DNA from: Nitrosomonas sp. Nm166
Lineage (GTDB): Bacteria > Pseudomonadota > Gammaproteobacteria > Burkholderiales > Nitrosomonadaceae
NCBI RefSeq assembly: GCF_900112825.1
Contig: NZ_FONE01000026.1
Location: 1 to 43,752, forward strand
Reading direction: 5' to 3'
Length of the DNA stretch: 43,752 bases
Shown: one piece after another, positions 26,181 through 36,015 of the stretch
Position numbering within the stretch: position 1 is the stretch's first letter
Layout of the letters: every line of letters begins with the position of its first letter
Notes under the pieces: model-generated
The model's database searches: none
The model's input: only the letters and a program-made list of their open reading frames with translations
What the model was told of the DNA's origin: nothing
Position numbers and translations under genes: made by a program

Positions 26181-28253
26181 TTACTTTTCAGTTGCTGCAT
26201 AAGCAGGTAATAGCTCAAAGGGCGCTTCTTTGGCAGTTGGCTGATAGCTGAGGCGCGCCCGAAGCACAGTTTGAATTCCAAACACCAGCATGCTGGTGAG
26301 TACCAGCATGAACAGGCCAGCAAGTGCTGAGTTCACATAATCGTTAAAAATGACCTGCTGCATTTGCTCGAGTGACTTGGCTGGTGCCAGAATAATCCCT
26401 TCCGCGATTGCATCCTTATACTGATTCGCATGCGCCAGGAAACCAATGCGCGGATTGGCATCAAAAACTTTCTGCCAGGCTGCAGTAAGCGTACAGACAC
26501 TGACCCACGTCAGCGGAATAAGCGTGATCCAGGCAAAGCGATCCTGCTTCATCTTAAACAGTACACAAGTCGCCAGAATGAGTGCAATACCCGCTAGCAT
26601 CTGGTTAGAAATACCAAACAACGGCCATAAGGTATTGATGCCACCGAGTGGATCAACCACTCCCTGATAGAGGAAATATCCCCAGCCTGCAACGCAGAGA
26701 CCGGTTGCAGTCAGGCTGGCGATCACTGAATCCGTGCGTTTCATGGCCGGAATAAAACTACCCAGCAAATCCTGCAACATAAAGCGTCCTGCGCGGGTTC
26801 CGGCATCGACGGCGGTCAGGATAAAAAGCGCTTCAAAGAGAATAGCAAAGTGATACCAGAACGCCATCATGGCAGTGCCGCCAATGATTTCAGATAAAAT
26901 TTGCGCCATGCCGACTGCCAGCGTGGGCGCACCCCCAGTTCTGGAAATAATGCTGTGCTCGCCGACGTTCTGCGCGGTTTGGGTAATCATCTCGGGGGTA
27001 ACATAAAAACCCCACTGCGCGATGGTTTGTGCAGCCGATTCTGCGGTGGTACCGATGATTGCTGCAGGACTGTTCATGGCAAAATACACGCCGGGTTCCA
27101 GTGTCGCAGCGGCGACCAGCGCCATAATGGCGACAAACGATTCCATCAGCATTGCGCCATAACCGATGAAACGCGCATCGGTCTCAGATTGGATCATTTT
27201 TGGCGTGGTGCCGGAGGCGATCAGCGAATGAAAACCGGATATCGCACCGCAAGCAATGGTAATAAACAAAAAAGGAAAAAGGTTACCTGACCAGACGGGG
27301 CCAGAACCATCAATAAACTGCGTGATCGCGGGCATTTTGAGTTGCGGCGAAATAAATATTACACCGATGGCCAACCCAACGATCGTGCCGATCTTCAGAA
27401 AAGTCGATAAATAGTCACGCGGCGCCAGTAACAGCCAAACCGGCAGCACTGCGGCAATAAATCCATAAGCAATAAGCAGCCAGGTCAGTTGCTCGCCGGT
27501 CAGCGTAAAAATAGCGGCTAATTCGGGAATCTCCTGAACGTATTGCCCACCGACGATCGACAGCATCAATAATACAAAACCAATCAGGGACACTTCACCG
27601 ATCGCGCATGGGCGAAAATAGCGCGTATAAATTCCCATGAACAGTGCGATGGGAATCGTAGCGGCTACTGTAAAAGTACCCCAAGGGGATTCAGCCAGCG
27701 CCTTCACAACAATTAATGACAGTACCGCCAGCAAGATCAGCATGATGAAGAAGGTCCCAAACATCGCGATCATGCCAGGTAGCTGTCCGACTTCCGATTT
27801 GATCAAATCACCCAGCGAGCGGCCGTGTCGCCGTGTGGATATAAACAACACGATGAAATCCTGCACCGCCCCCGCAAACACTACACCGGCCAACAACCAC
27901 AACATGCCAGGCAGGTAGCCCATCTGTGCCGCCAGGATAGGGCCTACCAATGGCCCTGCACCGGCAATAGCTGCGAAATGGTGCCCAAACAGGACATATT
28001 TATTAGTCGGCACATGATCCAGGCCGTCATTGTGCTTATAAGCCGGTGTCATGCGCGTGGCGTCTAATTTAAGTACACGGTTCGCGATGAACAGACTGTA
28101 GAAACGATAAGCAATGAGATAAACGCAAATCGCTGCGATCACGATCCAGATAGCGCCGATGGATTCACCGCGCTGCAATGCAATGACACCAAACGCAACC
28201 GCACCGGTGAGAGAAAACATCAGCCAGCCAAGTTTATTGATTAGATTGTTCAT
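26181..28253 (-). CDS. cstA: CstA/BtsT-type carbon starvation (pyruvate/peptide) transporter
   Basis: This 690-residue protein has roughly 16 to 18 membrane segments and the CstA family features: NKYVLFGHHFAAIAGAGPLVGPILAAQMGYLPGMLWLLAGVVFAGAVQDF, a FHSLIASGTTPK loop, NWGxx-type helices and EALFILTAVDAGTRAGRFMLQD. E. coli CstA and BtsT import pyruvate and peptides with protons. The length is near the usual 690-720. It has its YbdD partner right downstream, as in E. coli. A carbon transporter next to another carboxylate transporter is a noteworthy pair in a presumed lithotroph. Confidence 0.92.
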   Translation of the reverse strand: MNNLINKLGWLMFSLTGAVAFGVIALQRGESIGAIWIVIAAICVYLIAYRFYSLFIANRVLKLDATRMTPAYKHNDGLDHVPTNKYVLFGHHFAAIAGAGPLVGPILAAQMGYLPGMLWLLAGVVFAGAVQDFIVLFISTRRHGRSLGDLIKSEVGQLPGMIAMFGTFFIMLILLAVLSLIVVKALAESPWGTFTVAATIPIALFMGIYTRYFRPCAIGEVSLIGFVLLMLSIVGGQYVQEIPELAAIFTLTGEQLTWLLIAYGFIAAVLPVWLLLAPRDYLSTFLKIGTIVGLAIGVIFISPQLKMPAITQFIDGSGPVWSGNLFPFLFITIACGAISGFHSLIASGTTPKMIQSETDARFIGYGAMLMESFVAIMALVAAATLEPGVYFAMNSPAAIIGTTAESAAQTIAQWGFYVTPEMITQTAQNVGEHSIISRTGGAPTLAVGMAQILSEIIGGTAMMAFWYHFAILFEALFILTAVDAGTRAGRFMLQDLLGSFIPAMKRTDSVIASLTATGLCVAGWGYFLYQGVVDPLGGINTLWPLFGISNQMLAGIALILATCVLFKMKQDRFAWITLIPLTWVSVCTLTAAWQKVFDANPRIGFLAHANQYKDAIAEGIILAPAKSLEQMQQVIFNDYVNSALAGLFMLVLTSMLVFGIQTVLRARLSYQPTAKEAPFELLPAYAATEK

Positions 28254-28339
28254 TTACTTTCCCAAAAGATAAAAATTCCTACAAATAATAATGAAGCAAT
28301 GCAAGATGGCTCACCCAATGCTCAACCTCATTGAATTCA

Positions 28340-29722
28340 TCACACAAATAAAAAATAACAAACCATGGTAATGACAACAATACCGATAAAATTAAGCGTT
28401 AATCCTTCGCGAACCATGTCGGTAATGGAAACATGGCCAGACCCAAAAACGATGGCATTCGGCGCTGTTGCGACAGGCAGCATGAAAGCGCAACTCGCAC
28501 TCATCGCTGCGGGTACCATCAGCAGGGTGGGATCCATGCCTGCTGCAAGCGCTGCCGGTGCCAGTATCGGCATCAATAAAATGGTTGTCGCGGTATTGCT
28601 GGTGGTCTCGGTGAGAAAAGTAACCATCAGCGTAATGATCGCAATAATAATCAACGGATGTAAGCTGTCAAGAATCGCCAGTTGGGTACCGATAAAGCTG
28701 GACAGCCCAGATTCGACAAAAGCTTGTGCAATGGCAATTCCCGCCGCAAACAGAATGAGAATACCCCATGGCACTCTCTCAGCAGTTTTCCAATCAAGCA
28801 GCTTGCCTCCGCGCCCATCAGATACTACAAACAGAATCACGACGGCGATCAACGCCACAATCGCATCATTCGCGCCCTTGAGATCAAACCATGTACTCCA
28901 GCCGCCAAAGGGCTCAAGACGTGTTATCCAGGCAAAAGCAGTGCAACCAAAAATGATAAGCACTCGACGTTCTTCTGGCCGCCAATCTCCAGTAGGAGGA
29001 ATGATGAGTCTTCCATGATAATCCAGCTTGCGCGTGAGCCATAAGTTGGCCAACGGCAAAAACAACAATACCACTGGCAATCCCCAGCTCATCCACTGTG
29101 TAAAGCTGACTGCCGTACCGGTAAATTTTTCGTACTGCTGCATAAATACCAGATTTGGCGGCGTCCCAATGGGTGTGCCCAGCCCGCCAATGCTGCTACC
29201 ATAAGCGATGGCCAATAGCAGTGGTATGGCCAATTTTTGGTCGGGACTTTGCGCAATCACGGCCAGTGCGATCGGTAGCATCATTAATACTGTTGCTGTG
29301 TTCGATATCCACATGCTTAGTGTCGCAGTAGCCACCATAAAACCTAACACGATACGACGGCTGCTGGTTCCGCCGATTAAATTGATCATTCCCAGAGCAA
29401 TGCGATGATGTGCCCCGGAACGCTCCATTGCCGCTGAAAGCATAAACCCGCCGAGCATCAGCAAGATCAGTTCGTTGCCGTAAGCAATCGATATTCTTTC
29501 CTGTGGTAATACACCGGTCAGTGGAAAGATGGCTAAAGGAATGATCGAAGTAGCAGGAATAGGGATAGGCTCAAATATCCACCAAACCACACACAAAACA
29601 GCCACCGCAGCGGTCCAACAGGCAAACATTTCCCAACCTGATTGATACATCCCACCTGCGATAGCGATTGCAAGCAATGGACCGGCAATCAATGCCCATT
29701 GACGATTAAAGGTGATGGCCAT
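28340..29722 (-). CDS. DASS-family (SLC13) sodium/carboxylate symporter
   Basis: This 460-residue inner-membrane protein carries about 11 to 12 membrane segments and the two SNT motifs of the DASS family: WISNTATVLMMLPIALAVI (about 135-155) and TSNTATTILLMPILAPAA (about 365-385). It also has GTPPNLVFMQQY, a substrate-loop motif. Relatives take up succinate, malate, sulfate or related anions with sodium. The substrate cannot be told from sequence. It is on the same strand as cstA with an 86-base gap and may be independently controlled. Confidence 0.88.
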   Translation of the reverse strand: MAITFNRQWALIAGPLLAIAIAGGMYQSGWEMFACWTAAVAVLCVVWWIFEPIPIPATSIIPLAIFPLTGVLPQERISIAYGNELILLMLGGFMLSAAMERSGAHHRIALGMINLIGGTSSRRIVLGFMVATATLSMWISNTATVLMMLPIALAVIAQSPDQKLAIPLLLAIAYGSSIGGLGTPIGTPPNLVFMQQYEKFTGTAVSFTQWMSWGLPVVLLFLPLANLWLTRKLDYHGRLIIPPTGDWRPEERRVLIIFGCTAFAWITRLEPFGGWSTWFDLKGANDAIVALIAVVILFVVSDGRGGKLLDWKTAERVPWGILILFAAGIAIAQAFVESGLSSFIGTQLAILDSLHPLIIIAIITLMVTFLTETTSNTATTILLMPILAPAALAAGMDPTLLMVPAAMSASCAFMLPVATAPNAIVFGSGHVSITDMVREGLTLNFIGIVVITMVCYFLFV

Positions 29723-29914
29723 GTCGTATTAAGCTTAAAGGTAAAATATTGATAAAGCCATACGTGGTTCAGCGTGAATTTTCACATCATGCCGGAGCGT
29801 TTTCTGTGCGTCAATGAATGTTACAAAACAAGATCATCAGTTGTAGTTTGCCTCATAGTAAGTTACATGATAAAGAACTATACTTATATAACCGCTTGTT
29901 TTGAATAATGTGCT

Positions 29915-29943
29915 TTGATAACATGGAATCAATGATCTATAAT
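29915..29943 (+). promoter_or_regulatory. sigma-70 promoter of the acidic protein gene
   Basis: TTGATA (29915-29920), 17-base spacer and perfect TATAAT (29938-29943), about 28 bases before ATG 29972. A GAGGGG ribosome site follows. Confidence 0.7.
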
Positions 29944-29971
29944 ATTAACTTAATTTTCGAGGGGAAATCTG

Positions 29972-30706
29972 ATGGCAACAGGACAAGAAGTATTAGCATA
30001 CTTAGGATTAACTGTTGAACAGGCCAATAAATTTATTCAGGAAAATATTGGGCAGCCTGAGATTATTTTTGATGCTGCGTACGATGTTGGGGCCACAACC
30101 CAGCATCTTAGTGACATCACTGGATATTCAACCGACACCATTAAAAATTTTTTTGCAGCTTTCGAGCTAGATACTAAGTTGCTTGACGAGGTTAAAATCT
30201 TGTTTAACTCAGAATTAGGTGATTTAGCCAATTTTGTTGGATTTAATGATCATAGCGGAGTTTTATCTACGGCTTCACTAGGTGATCAAGTAAAATTAGA
30301 TGTTGACTCATCGGATTATAGCTTCTTTTATGAACCAGTATTCGATTATCAACAAGCTGATGGGATATATACTCCAGATGAGTTAGGTGTTTCGCACTTA
30401 GGTAATGTTCCTGCTACTGATGAAAGTATTGAATCGCTGGTTTATGGCACGTTAATAAACATATATTCTGCACTCGATGAGACCGAATTAAGCCAGCTTA
30501 GAGGTTTTTCTCATAACGAAAGTAATGTAAACGAATACCGGTCCATGTTAATTGACGCTTTGAGTGACCCTGCTAATCGAAGCGACCAGGATTTAGCCGA
30601 CCTTATCGTCGACGAAACGGTGATTCTTATTGATGAGTACTGGAATAACATGGATGTTACTGGAATCCTTGATCATAGTATTTTAGGTTTAGCCGGTATT
30701 GCTTAG
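29972..30706 (+). CDS. acidic Cys-free protein, probably type I secreted
   Basis: This 244-residue protein has no signal peptide, no visible Cys and many acidic residues. The N-terminal half resembles a helical module that recurs next to DUF4214-type proteins in betaproteobacteria (EVLAYLGLTVEQANKFIQ, QPEIIFDAAYDVGATTQHLSDITGYSTDTIKNFFAAFEL). The C-terminal half includes YSALDETELSQLRGF and ends in a hydrophobic GILDHSILGLAGIA. Such features suit a type I secreted protein, but the call is inference. It has a consensus promoter and stands alone, between the DASS transporter and rsgA. Confidence 0.5.
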   Translation: MATGQEVLAYLGLTVEQANKFIQENIGQPEIIFDAAYDVGATTQHLSDITGYSTDTIKNFFAAFELDTKLLDEVKILFNSELGDLANFVGFNDHSGVLSTASLGDQVKLDVDSSDYSFFYEPVFDYQQADGIYTPDELGVSHLGNVPATDESIESLVYGTLINIYSALDETELSQLRGFSHNESNVNEYRSMLIDALSDPANRSDQDLADLIVDETVILIDEYWNNMDVTGILDHSILGLAGIA

Positions 30707-30806
30707 TCAGGATCTGTCAGCTCCCTAAAATTAATTCCACCCCATCACCCCATGAATATGGCATGAGATATAGCAATAATTTGTCTTCTTGAAGACTGCT
30801 AGATGC

Positions 30807-31700
30807 TTAACGCAGCAACCGTTGATAAAAATCTAGCCGCTTAGGGTGAATTTTTCCTTCTTGCGCCGCCAGGACCACAGCACAACCGGGTTCGTTGATA
30901 TGACGGCAATTATTGAACTTGCAGTGTCCGAGATAAGGATGGAATTCGATAAATCCCCACCCCAGATTCTCGCTCTTAATATGATTCAATCCGAATTCCT
31001 GAAATCCGGGAGAATCGATGATTGCGCTATCCGCATCGATACGATAAAGCTGTGAATGGGTCGTGGTATGACAGCCGGAATCCAGCGCCAGCGAGATTTC
31101 TGCAGTAGCTCGTCTGGCCTGTGGAATCAGTGCATTAAGCAGGGTTGATTTACCCATGCCGGATTGGCCGGCCAGCACACTGAGATGGCCGGCCAGATAG
31201 GGTCGAAGCGCTGACACATTCTTTATTGCACTTAACCGCAATAGCGTATAACCCAGATCCCTGTAAAGCGACAGGGTTTCCATAGCCGTCTGGGTGGGCC
31301 CTGCAAGATCGGCTTTATTCAGCACAATCAGCACCGCGAGGTCTTCACTCTCAGCAGCTACCAGACAACGATTAATTAACTCTTCACTAAAGCTGGGAAA
31401 TGCAGCCACAACAATGATAATTTGTGTCGCATTGGCGGCAATGATTTTTTCCTTGAAAGCGTCACTGCGGTATAACAGCGATGCGCGCGGTTTTATAGTT
31501 TCGATGACGCCCTGCCCGGCGGCGGTCAACTGCAACTCAACCTGGTCGCCGCACGCAATACCACCTTTTTTGCCGCGCATGACACAAGACACAATTTCAC
31601 CGCTTGCTGTTTCAACTGAATAATGCCTGCCAAACGCGGCGATCACCTGCCCACTCAAATACTCAACTGTATGTTTTGGTTTTTTGGAACGAATACTCAA
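30807..31700 (-). CDS. rsgA: small ribosomal subunit biogenesis GTPase RsgA
   Basis: This 297-residue protein is the circularly permuted GTPase RsgA: an OB-fold start, NKADL (G4, about 135-139), then GQSGMGKSTLLN (G1), DSPGFQEFGL (G3), and a C-terminal zinc finger CKFNNCRHINEPGC. It checks 30S maturation in a GTP-dependent way. The start is TTG 31700, overlapping the TGA of the upstream pterin dehydratase gene as TTGA, a coupling arrangement. Confidence 0.93.
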   Translation of the reverse strand: MSIRSKKPKHTVEYLSGQVIAAFGRHYSVETASGEIVSCVMRGKKGGIACGDQVELQLTAAGQGVIETIKPRASLLYRSDAFKEKIIAANATQIIIVVAAFPSFSEELINRCLVAAESEDLAVLIVLNKADLAGPTQTAMETLSLYRDLGYTLLRLSAIKNVSALRPYLAGHLSVLAGQSGMGKSTLLNALIPQARRATAEISLALDSGCHTTTHSQLYRIDADSAIIDSPGFQEFGLNHIKSENLGWGFIEFHPYLGHCKFNNCRHINEPGCAVVLAAQEGKIHPKRLDFYQRLLR

Positions 31701-32038
31701 ATGGTGAACAACTTATCTATTTTGGCTGCACAGATAAAATCATTCTCGGATAAGCCGCCAATCGCATGTGTTGTGTAAGTTACAATGCATTGATTGTAAC
31801 CTGCGGTCATGTCCGGATGATGATCTTCCCGGTGAGAAATCCACGCCACCGCATTCACAAAGGCCATGGTTTGATAATAATTTTTGAATGCGTAGGTTTT
31901 AGTGATTTGCTTATTATGTAATTGCCATCCGGCAATTTGCTGCAAAAAAGTGGAAACCTCATCGGCAGATAGCGGTGGCACGCCACCTTCGCAAGGTTTG
32001 CACTGCTTGGATGTTAAATCACAAATAGTTTCACTCAT
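31697..32038 (-). CDS. phhB: pterin-4a-carbinolamine dehydratase
   Basis: This 113-residue protein has the PCD features: LHNKQITKTYAFKNYYQTMAFVNAVAWISHREDHHPDMTAGYNQCIVTYTTHAIGGLSENDF, including the HHP motif of the active site. It recycles the pterin cofactor of aromatic hydroxylases, or has a regulatory role. Its Cys-rich tag MSETICDLTSKQCKPCEGG at the N-terminus is typical of proteobacterial members. It overlaps rsgA and lies two bases after the M48 peptidase gene, so all three may be one operon. Confidence 0.9.
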   Translation of the reverse strand: MSETICDLTSKQCKPCEGGVPPLSADEVSTFLQQIAGWQLHNKQITKTYAFKNYYQTMAFVNAVAWISHREDHHPDMTAGYNQCIVTYTTHAIGGLSENDFICAAKIDKLFTI

Positions 32039-32040
32039 GA

Positions 32041-33297
32041 TTACCCCTGATTTTGTAGGTGAGCCACTCGGATGGCGGCTGGTGGATGTGAATCATAAAA
32101 AGCCGAATGCAGCGGATCTGGCGTAAGTGTAGCCGCATTATCTTGATATAGCTTAACCAAAGCCTGAATCAAATCATCCGCCGATGAATTCTGCGCGGCA
32201 TAGGCATCGGCCTCAAACTCATGCTTACGTGAATAAATGCTGGCTATCGGATGCAGCAAAAAGGTAAATACCGGCATTACCAGAAAAAACAGCGTCAACG
32301 CCATCGCGGTTGATGGCACGGCTGCAACTGATGCGCCCAAGCCCTCATAAAACCAACTTTGACCCATCAAATAATTCAGTAGCCATAAAAACGCCAAGCT
32401 CATAGCAAACGATATCACTATGCGTTTGATCACATGGTGATGTTTGAAATGTCCCAGCTCATGCGCCAGTACTGCTTCAATTTCATTTGGATTGAGGCGC
32501 GACAACAAGGTATCGAAAAAAACGATCCGCTTGGTTTTGCCAAAGCCGGTGAAATACGCATTGCCATGGTTGCTGCGGCGTGAACCGTCCATGACAAACA
32601 ATCCGCTGGATTTAAAACCACATTTATTCATCAGTTGCTCAATGCGCGCCTTGAGAGCAGCGTCTTCCAGTGGTGTAAATTTGTTAAACAGCGGTGCAAT
32701 CCAAGTTGGATAAACCGCCAGAACAATTAAATTGAAAGCAATCCAGGCAAACCAGGCGTACAGCCACCAACTTTCCCCCATTTTCTCCATCAGCCACAAC
32801 ACACAAAATAGTAAGGGTGCGCCCAGCAACAAGCCAAGAAGAAATTGTTTAATCAAGTCAGAAAAGAACATGGCAGGGGTCATTTTATTGAAGCCGTATT
32901 GTGACTCGATCACAAAAATGCGGTAATAGCTAAGTGGAATTTCAGTGATGCCAATAATCATAAAAGTACTAATAATCAAAGCCATTCCATGAGCCAAGGG
33001 ATCATTCAGCCAGTCTACCCAGAAGTTACTCACAGCATCTAACCCACCGCCCAGTGTAAAAACCAGCAACAGTACGACTTGCAGCAAAATACCTACATAT
33101 CCTACCCGTGTTTTAGCACAAGTGTAATCGGCAGCTTTCTGATGATCATTCAGGTTGATCTGATTGGCGAATTTTTCTGGCACCTTGCTTTGATGTGCAC
33201 GTACATGGCGAATATGCCGTGCCGCCAGCCAAATCTGAGTTAATGTTGTGAGCGATAGCGCGATAAGAAAAACCAGTGTAAATGTTTGCATAGTCAA
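32041..33297 (-). CDS. M48-family membrane metallopeptidase (Ste24/CAAX-type)
   Basis: This 418-residue protein has several membrane segments and the zinc motif HELGH (VLAHELGHFKHHH at about residues 280-292) plus the third ligand in EFEADAYAA. The N-terminal extension and order of helices resemble Ste24-type CAAX proteases rather than HtpX. Bacterial members are membrane quality-control proteases of unclear substrates. It is transcribed ahead of phhB and rsgA and is divergent from orn. Confidence 0.9.
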   Translation of the reverse strand: MTMQTFTLVFLIALSLTTLTQIWLAARHIRHVRAHQSKVPEKFANQINLNDHQKAADYTCAKTRVGYVGILLQVVLLLVFTLGGGLDAVSNFWVDWLNDPLAHGMALIISTFMIIGITEIPLSYYRIFVIESQYGFNKMTPAMFFSDLIKQFLLGLLLGAPLLFCVLWLMEKMGESWWLYAWFAWIAFNLIVLAVYPTWIAPLFNKFTPLEDAALKARIEQLMNKCGFKSSGLFVMDGSRRSNHGNAYFTGFGKTKRIVFFDTLLSRLNPNEIEAVLAHELGHFKHHHVIKRIVISFAMSLAFLWLLNYLMGQSWFYEGLGASVAAVPSTAMALTLFFLVMPVFTFLLHPIASIYSRKHEFEADAYAAQNSSADDLIQALVKLYQDNAATLTPDPLHSAFYDSHPPAAIRVAHLQNQG

Positions 33298-33405
33298 TAA
33301 TTTTAACTCTGAAATTTGAATTTAGCAGTGCTTATTTAAAAATGACGGACCGAAGTCAATATGACACAATTGAACGCATTGCATTCAAAAAATACAGAAA
33401 TAATT

Positions 33406-33951
33406 ATGGCACAAGACAACAATAACCTCATCTGGGTTGACATGGAAATGACCGGACTCAATCCGGATACCGATCGCATCATTGAAGTGGCTTTGGTGAT
33501 TACTGATTCACAACTCAATACGGTAGCTGAAGGTCCAGTGCTGGTAGTTCATCAACCGAATGAGGTATTAGATGCGATGGATAAGTGGAATAAATCCACA
33601 CATTCCAAATCCGGCCTGATAGACAAAGTGAAAGCTTCGCGATTCAATGAAGCTGAAGTTGAAGCACAGTTGATCGAGTTTCTCAAATTGCACATACTTC
33701 CCGGCATATCACCCATGTGTGGAAATTCAATTTGCCAGGACCGCCGCTTTATGGTTCGCTCTATGCCACAACTAGAAGAATACTTTCATTATCGCAATCT
33801 GGATGTCAGCACTCTTAAAGAACTGGCTAAACGCTGGAAGCCGGAAATAACGGCCGGTCTCACCAAAGAAAGCAAGCACGAAGCTCTGGCCGATATTTAT
33901 GACTCCATTAATGAGCTTAAATACTACCGTCAGTATTTTATTGTTGCGTGA
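33406..33951 (+). CDS. orn: oligoribonuclease
   Basis: I chose ATG 33406 ([18 protein letters not shown]), giving 181 residues, the usual length; the longer frame from 33361 has no better evidence. The DEDDh exonuclease residues are visible: DME in [14 protein letters not shown] in [10 protein letters not shown], and KHEALAD near the end with the catalytic His and Asp. Orn degrades short oligoribonucleotides, including pGpG, to nucleotides. The common GQDRRF is CQDRRF here, a minor change. Confidence 0.93.
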   Translation: MAQDNNNLIWVDMEMTGLNPDTDRIIEVALVITDSQLNTVAEGPVLVVHQPNEVLDAMDKWNKSTHSKSGLIDKVKASRFNEAEVEAQLIEFLKLHILPGISPMCGNSICQDRRFMVRSMPQLEEYFHYRNLDVSTLKELAKRWKPEITAGLTKESKHEALADIYDSINELKYYRQYFIVA

Positions 33952-34076
33952 AACAGCATTTCATGTATGTTTCCTCGAATACTAAGATTACACTGGTTTT
34001 CGAACTTTCCAGATATGCTCGTTTCTAAAAATCGAAGTAAAAATTTTTACTTTTCATTCACCATAGGAGATACAAG

Positions 34077-34442
34077 ATGCCTGACAAAAGAAATTCGATC
34101 GTTATCGCTACCGGAGCTGCTCTTTTACTCACTTTCAGCACAACAACAGTTTTCGCTACCGACGCTAAAGATAGTAGCCATCAGCACCAAAGTGGACAGG
34201 CTACAGGCCATGGTGATATGAAGGTTGATCACCATGACCATCATAAAATGTCCTCAGTAGATCAAAATAAAGATGGCAAAATTAGTAAGGAAGAATTCAT
34301 GAAGCATCACGAAGCCATGTTTGATAAAAAAGATACTAACAAGGATGGTTTTCTGGATGACACAGAGATACGCCACATACACAAACATAAACAGGATCAG
34401 CACAAACAGGGGGGCCATGCACCTGGTGATGCAAAAAAATAA
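34077..34442 (+). CDS. exported EF-hand protein, His-rich
   Basis: This 121-residue protein has a signal peptide (about residues 7-28) and two EF-hand loops, D62-QNKDGKISKEE and D86-TNKDGFLDDTE. Histidines are abundant before (HQHQ, HHDHH) and after (HIHKHKQDQHKQGGH) the hands. It is probably a periplasmic calcium sensor or buffer that may also bind transition metals through His. The start is supported by TAGGAG upstream. A strong terminator follows. No partner gene was recognised. Confidence 0.8.
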   Translation: MPDKRNSIVIATGAALLLTFSTTTVFATDAKDSSHQHQSGQATGHGDMKVDHHDHHKMSSVDQNKDGKISKEEFMKHHEAMFDKKDTNKDGFLDDTEIRHIHKHKQDQHKQGGHAPGDAKK

Positions 34443-34487
34443 GTACCTCGTGAAGCTAAAATGATCCGCTAATTTTTAGCTCAGACA

Positions 34488-34530
34488 CTCTGACAGTGAC
34501 TTTATTTCAAAGCAACTGTCAGAGCTTTAA
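34488..34530. terminator. long-stem terminator between convergent genes
   Basis: The inverted repeat CTCTGACAGT (34488-34497) / ACTGTCAGAG (34515-34524) is separated by a 17-base AT-rich loop and followed by CTTTAATT. It lies between the EF-hand gene and the convergent M16 gene, and could serve both. Confidence 0.65.
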
Positions 34531-34535
34531 TTGAT

Positions 34536-35939
34536 TCAATGCCTTAATTCACCAGACACCTTCGCAGATCTTTTTTGCTCCAATGGTTGTGGGTCCAATA
34601 TAGCTACGGTCAGACTATCATCATTGAAATATTTTTTTGCCACATCCCGTATCTGCTCGGCAGTGACCGCTTTCAATTTCTCCAGCATGAGGTCAATGTC
34701 ACGAAAAGACAGCCCTATGCTTTCCAATCTTCCAATCTGCATCGCTTGAGAGAAAATAGAATCCCGCTGATACACATGACTAGCCACTACTTGAGCTTTA
34801 ACCCGAGCCAGTTCTTCTTCGGTAACACCCTGTTGAACGATTTTCTCAATCTCACCGCGTAAGGCCTGCTCCATTTCTGTCACCGTTTTTCCTGCGCTGG
34901 GTATCGCACTCAGAAAAAAAATGCTCGGACCGCGAGCCATTGCACTATAGCTAGCACTCGCTGAACTGGCAATGTGTTTTTCACGCACCAGTGACTTGTT
35001 CAATCTGGCTGAGGCATGGCCATCTAATATACTTTCCAGCACCTCTAGCGCATAAGGCTCCCAATCTGTTGTTACATTTTTTATTGCCGGGACATGATAT
35101 CCCATTATGAGATAAGGTAATTCTGCCGGTGCTTTGACCGTTATCCGCTTGATACCAAGTTGCCGCGGCTCAGTTTGCGGCTTACGGGCATTGATCGGCA
35201 ATAATGGGTGCTTTTTAATAGCGCCATAGTTTCTCTGCGCTAACTTGAACACTTCATCTGCCTCCACATCACCAACTACAACCAATATGGCATTGTTAGG
35301 TGCATACCATCGGTCATACCATTCTTGCGCATCTTCTACGCTCATATTTTCCAGATCATTCATCCAGCCGATAATCGGATTCTTATAAGGATGCGATTGA
35401 TAAGTAGTAGCCATCATTTTTTCATATAACAAGGAACGGGGCTGATCTTCAGTGCGCAACCTTCTCTCTTCCATCACGACTTTGATTTCCTTTGCGAATT
35501 CTTCTTCTGTCAGAATCAAGTTATTCATCCGGTCCGCTTCCAGTTCCATTGCCATAGGTAGATGACGTTTATGCAATTGCTGATAATAAGCGGTGTAATC
35601 GTAACTGGTAAAAGCATTCTCACGCCCGCCGGCAGCTGCGATTCTCCTCGAAAACTCCCCGCTGGGAACTTTTTCTGTGCCTTTAAACATCATATGCTCT
35701 AGGACATGGGCCACACCGGTTACTCCATTTACTTCATCAATGCTACCCGCCTGATACCAGATTTGCGTTACCACGACGGGTGAACGATGATCCTGTTTTA
35801 CAATCAGTTTTAGCCCATTATCTAGTAGATATTCATATGGATTGGCAAAAGCGGGAGAAGAAATCAGCAGATTTGACAGGAACAACAACCCAAAGAATGA
35901 AAAAAAGCGGAAAACAGCAATACGATGACCAGGTTTCAT
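34536..35939 (-). CDS. M16-family zinc peptidase (pitrilysin type)
   Basis: I start at ATG 35939 (MKPGHRIAVF), because the longer frame runs into ftsY on the other strand. This gives 467 residues with a signal peptide (cleavage near AFA at about 32) and the M16 motif H78-V-L-E81-H82, with a second acidic stretch (KEIKVVMEERRLRTED) holding the third ligand. It is a soluble periplasmic insulinase-like protease. Family members often occur in tandem with an inactive homologue; here there is one gene only. It is divergent from ftsY across 76 bases. Confidence 0.88.
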   Translation of the reverse strand: MKPGHRIAVFRFFSFFGLLFLSNLLISSPAFANPYEYLLDNGLKLIVKQDHRSPVVVTQIWYQAGSIDEVNGVTGVAHVLEHMMFKGTEKVPSGEFSRRIAAAGGRENAFTSYDYTAYYQQLHKRHLPMAMELEADRMNNLILTEEEFAKEIKVVMEERRLRTEDQPRSLLYEKMMATTYQSHPYKNPIIGWMNDLENMSVEDAQEWYDRWYAPNNAILVVVGDVEADEVFKLAQRNYGAIKKHPLLPINARKPQTEPRQLGIKRITVKAPAELPYLIMGYHVPAIKNVTTDWEPYALEVLESILDGHASARLNKSLVREKHIASSASASYSAMARGPSIFFLSAIPSAGKTVTEMEQALRGEIEKIVQQGVTEEELARVKAQVVASHVYQRDSIFSQAMQIGRLESIGLSFRDIDLMLEKLKAVTAEQIRDVAKKYFNDDSLTVAILDPQPLEQKRSAKVSGELRH

Positions 35940-36015
35940 TTTTCCTAACCCAAGTATGAATAAACAGAATAAAATTAAGCTTTGAGAATTCCAATGCATA
36001 TTAAAGCCTACCAGA

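Noticed and set aside
28365..29018. Long plus-strand frame opposite the DASS transporter
   Set aside because: It is antisense to a membrane protein gene with clear motifs, with no start signal of its own.
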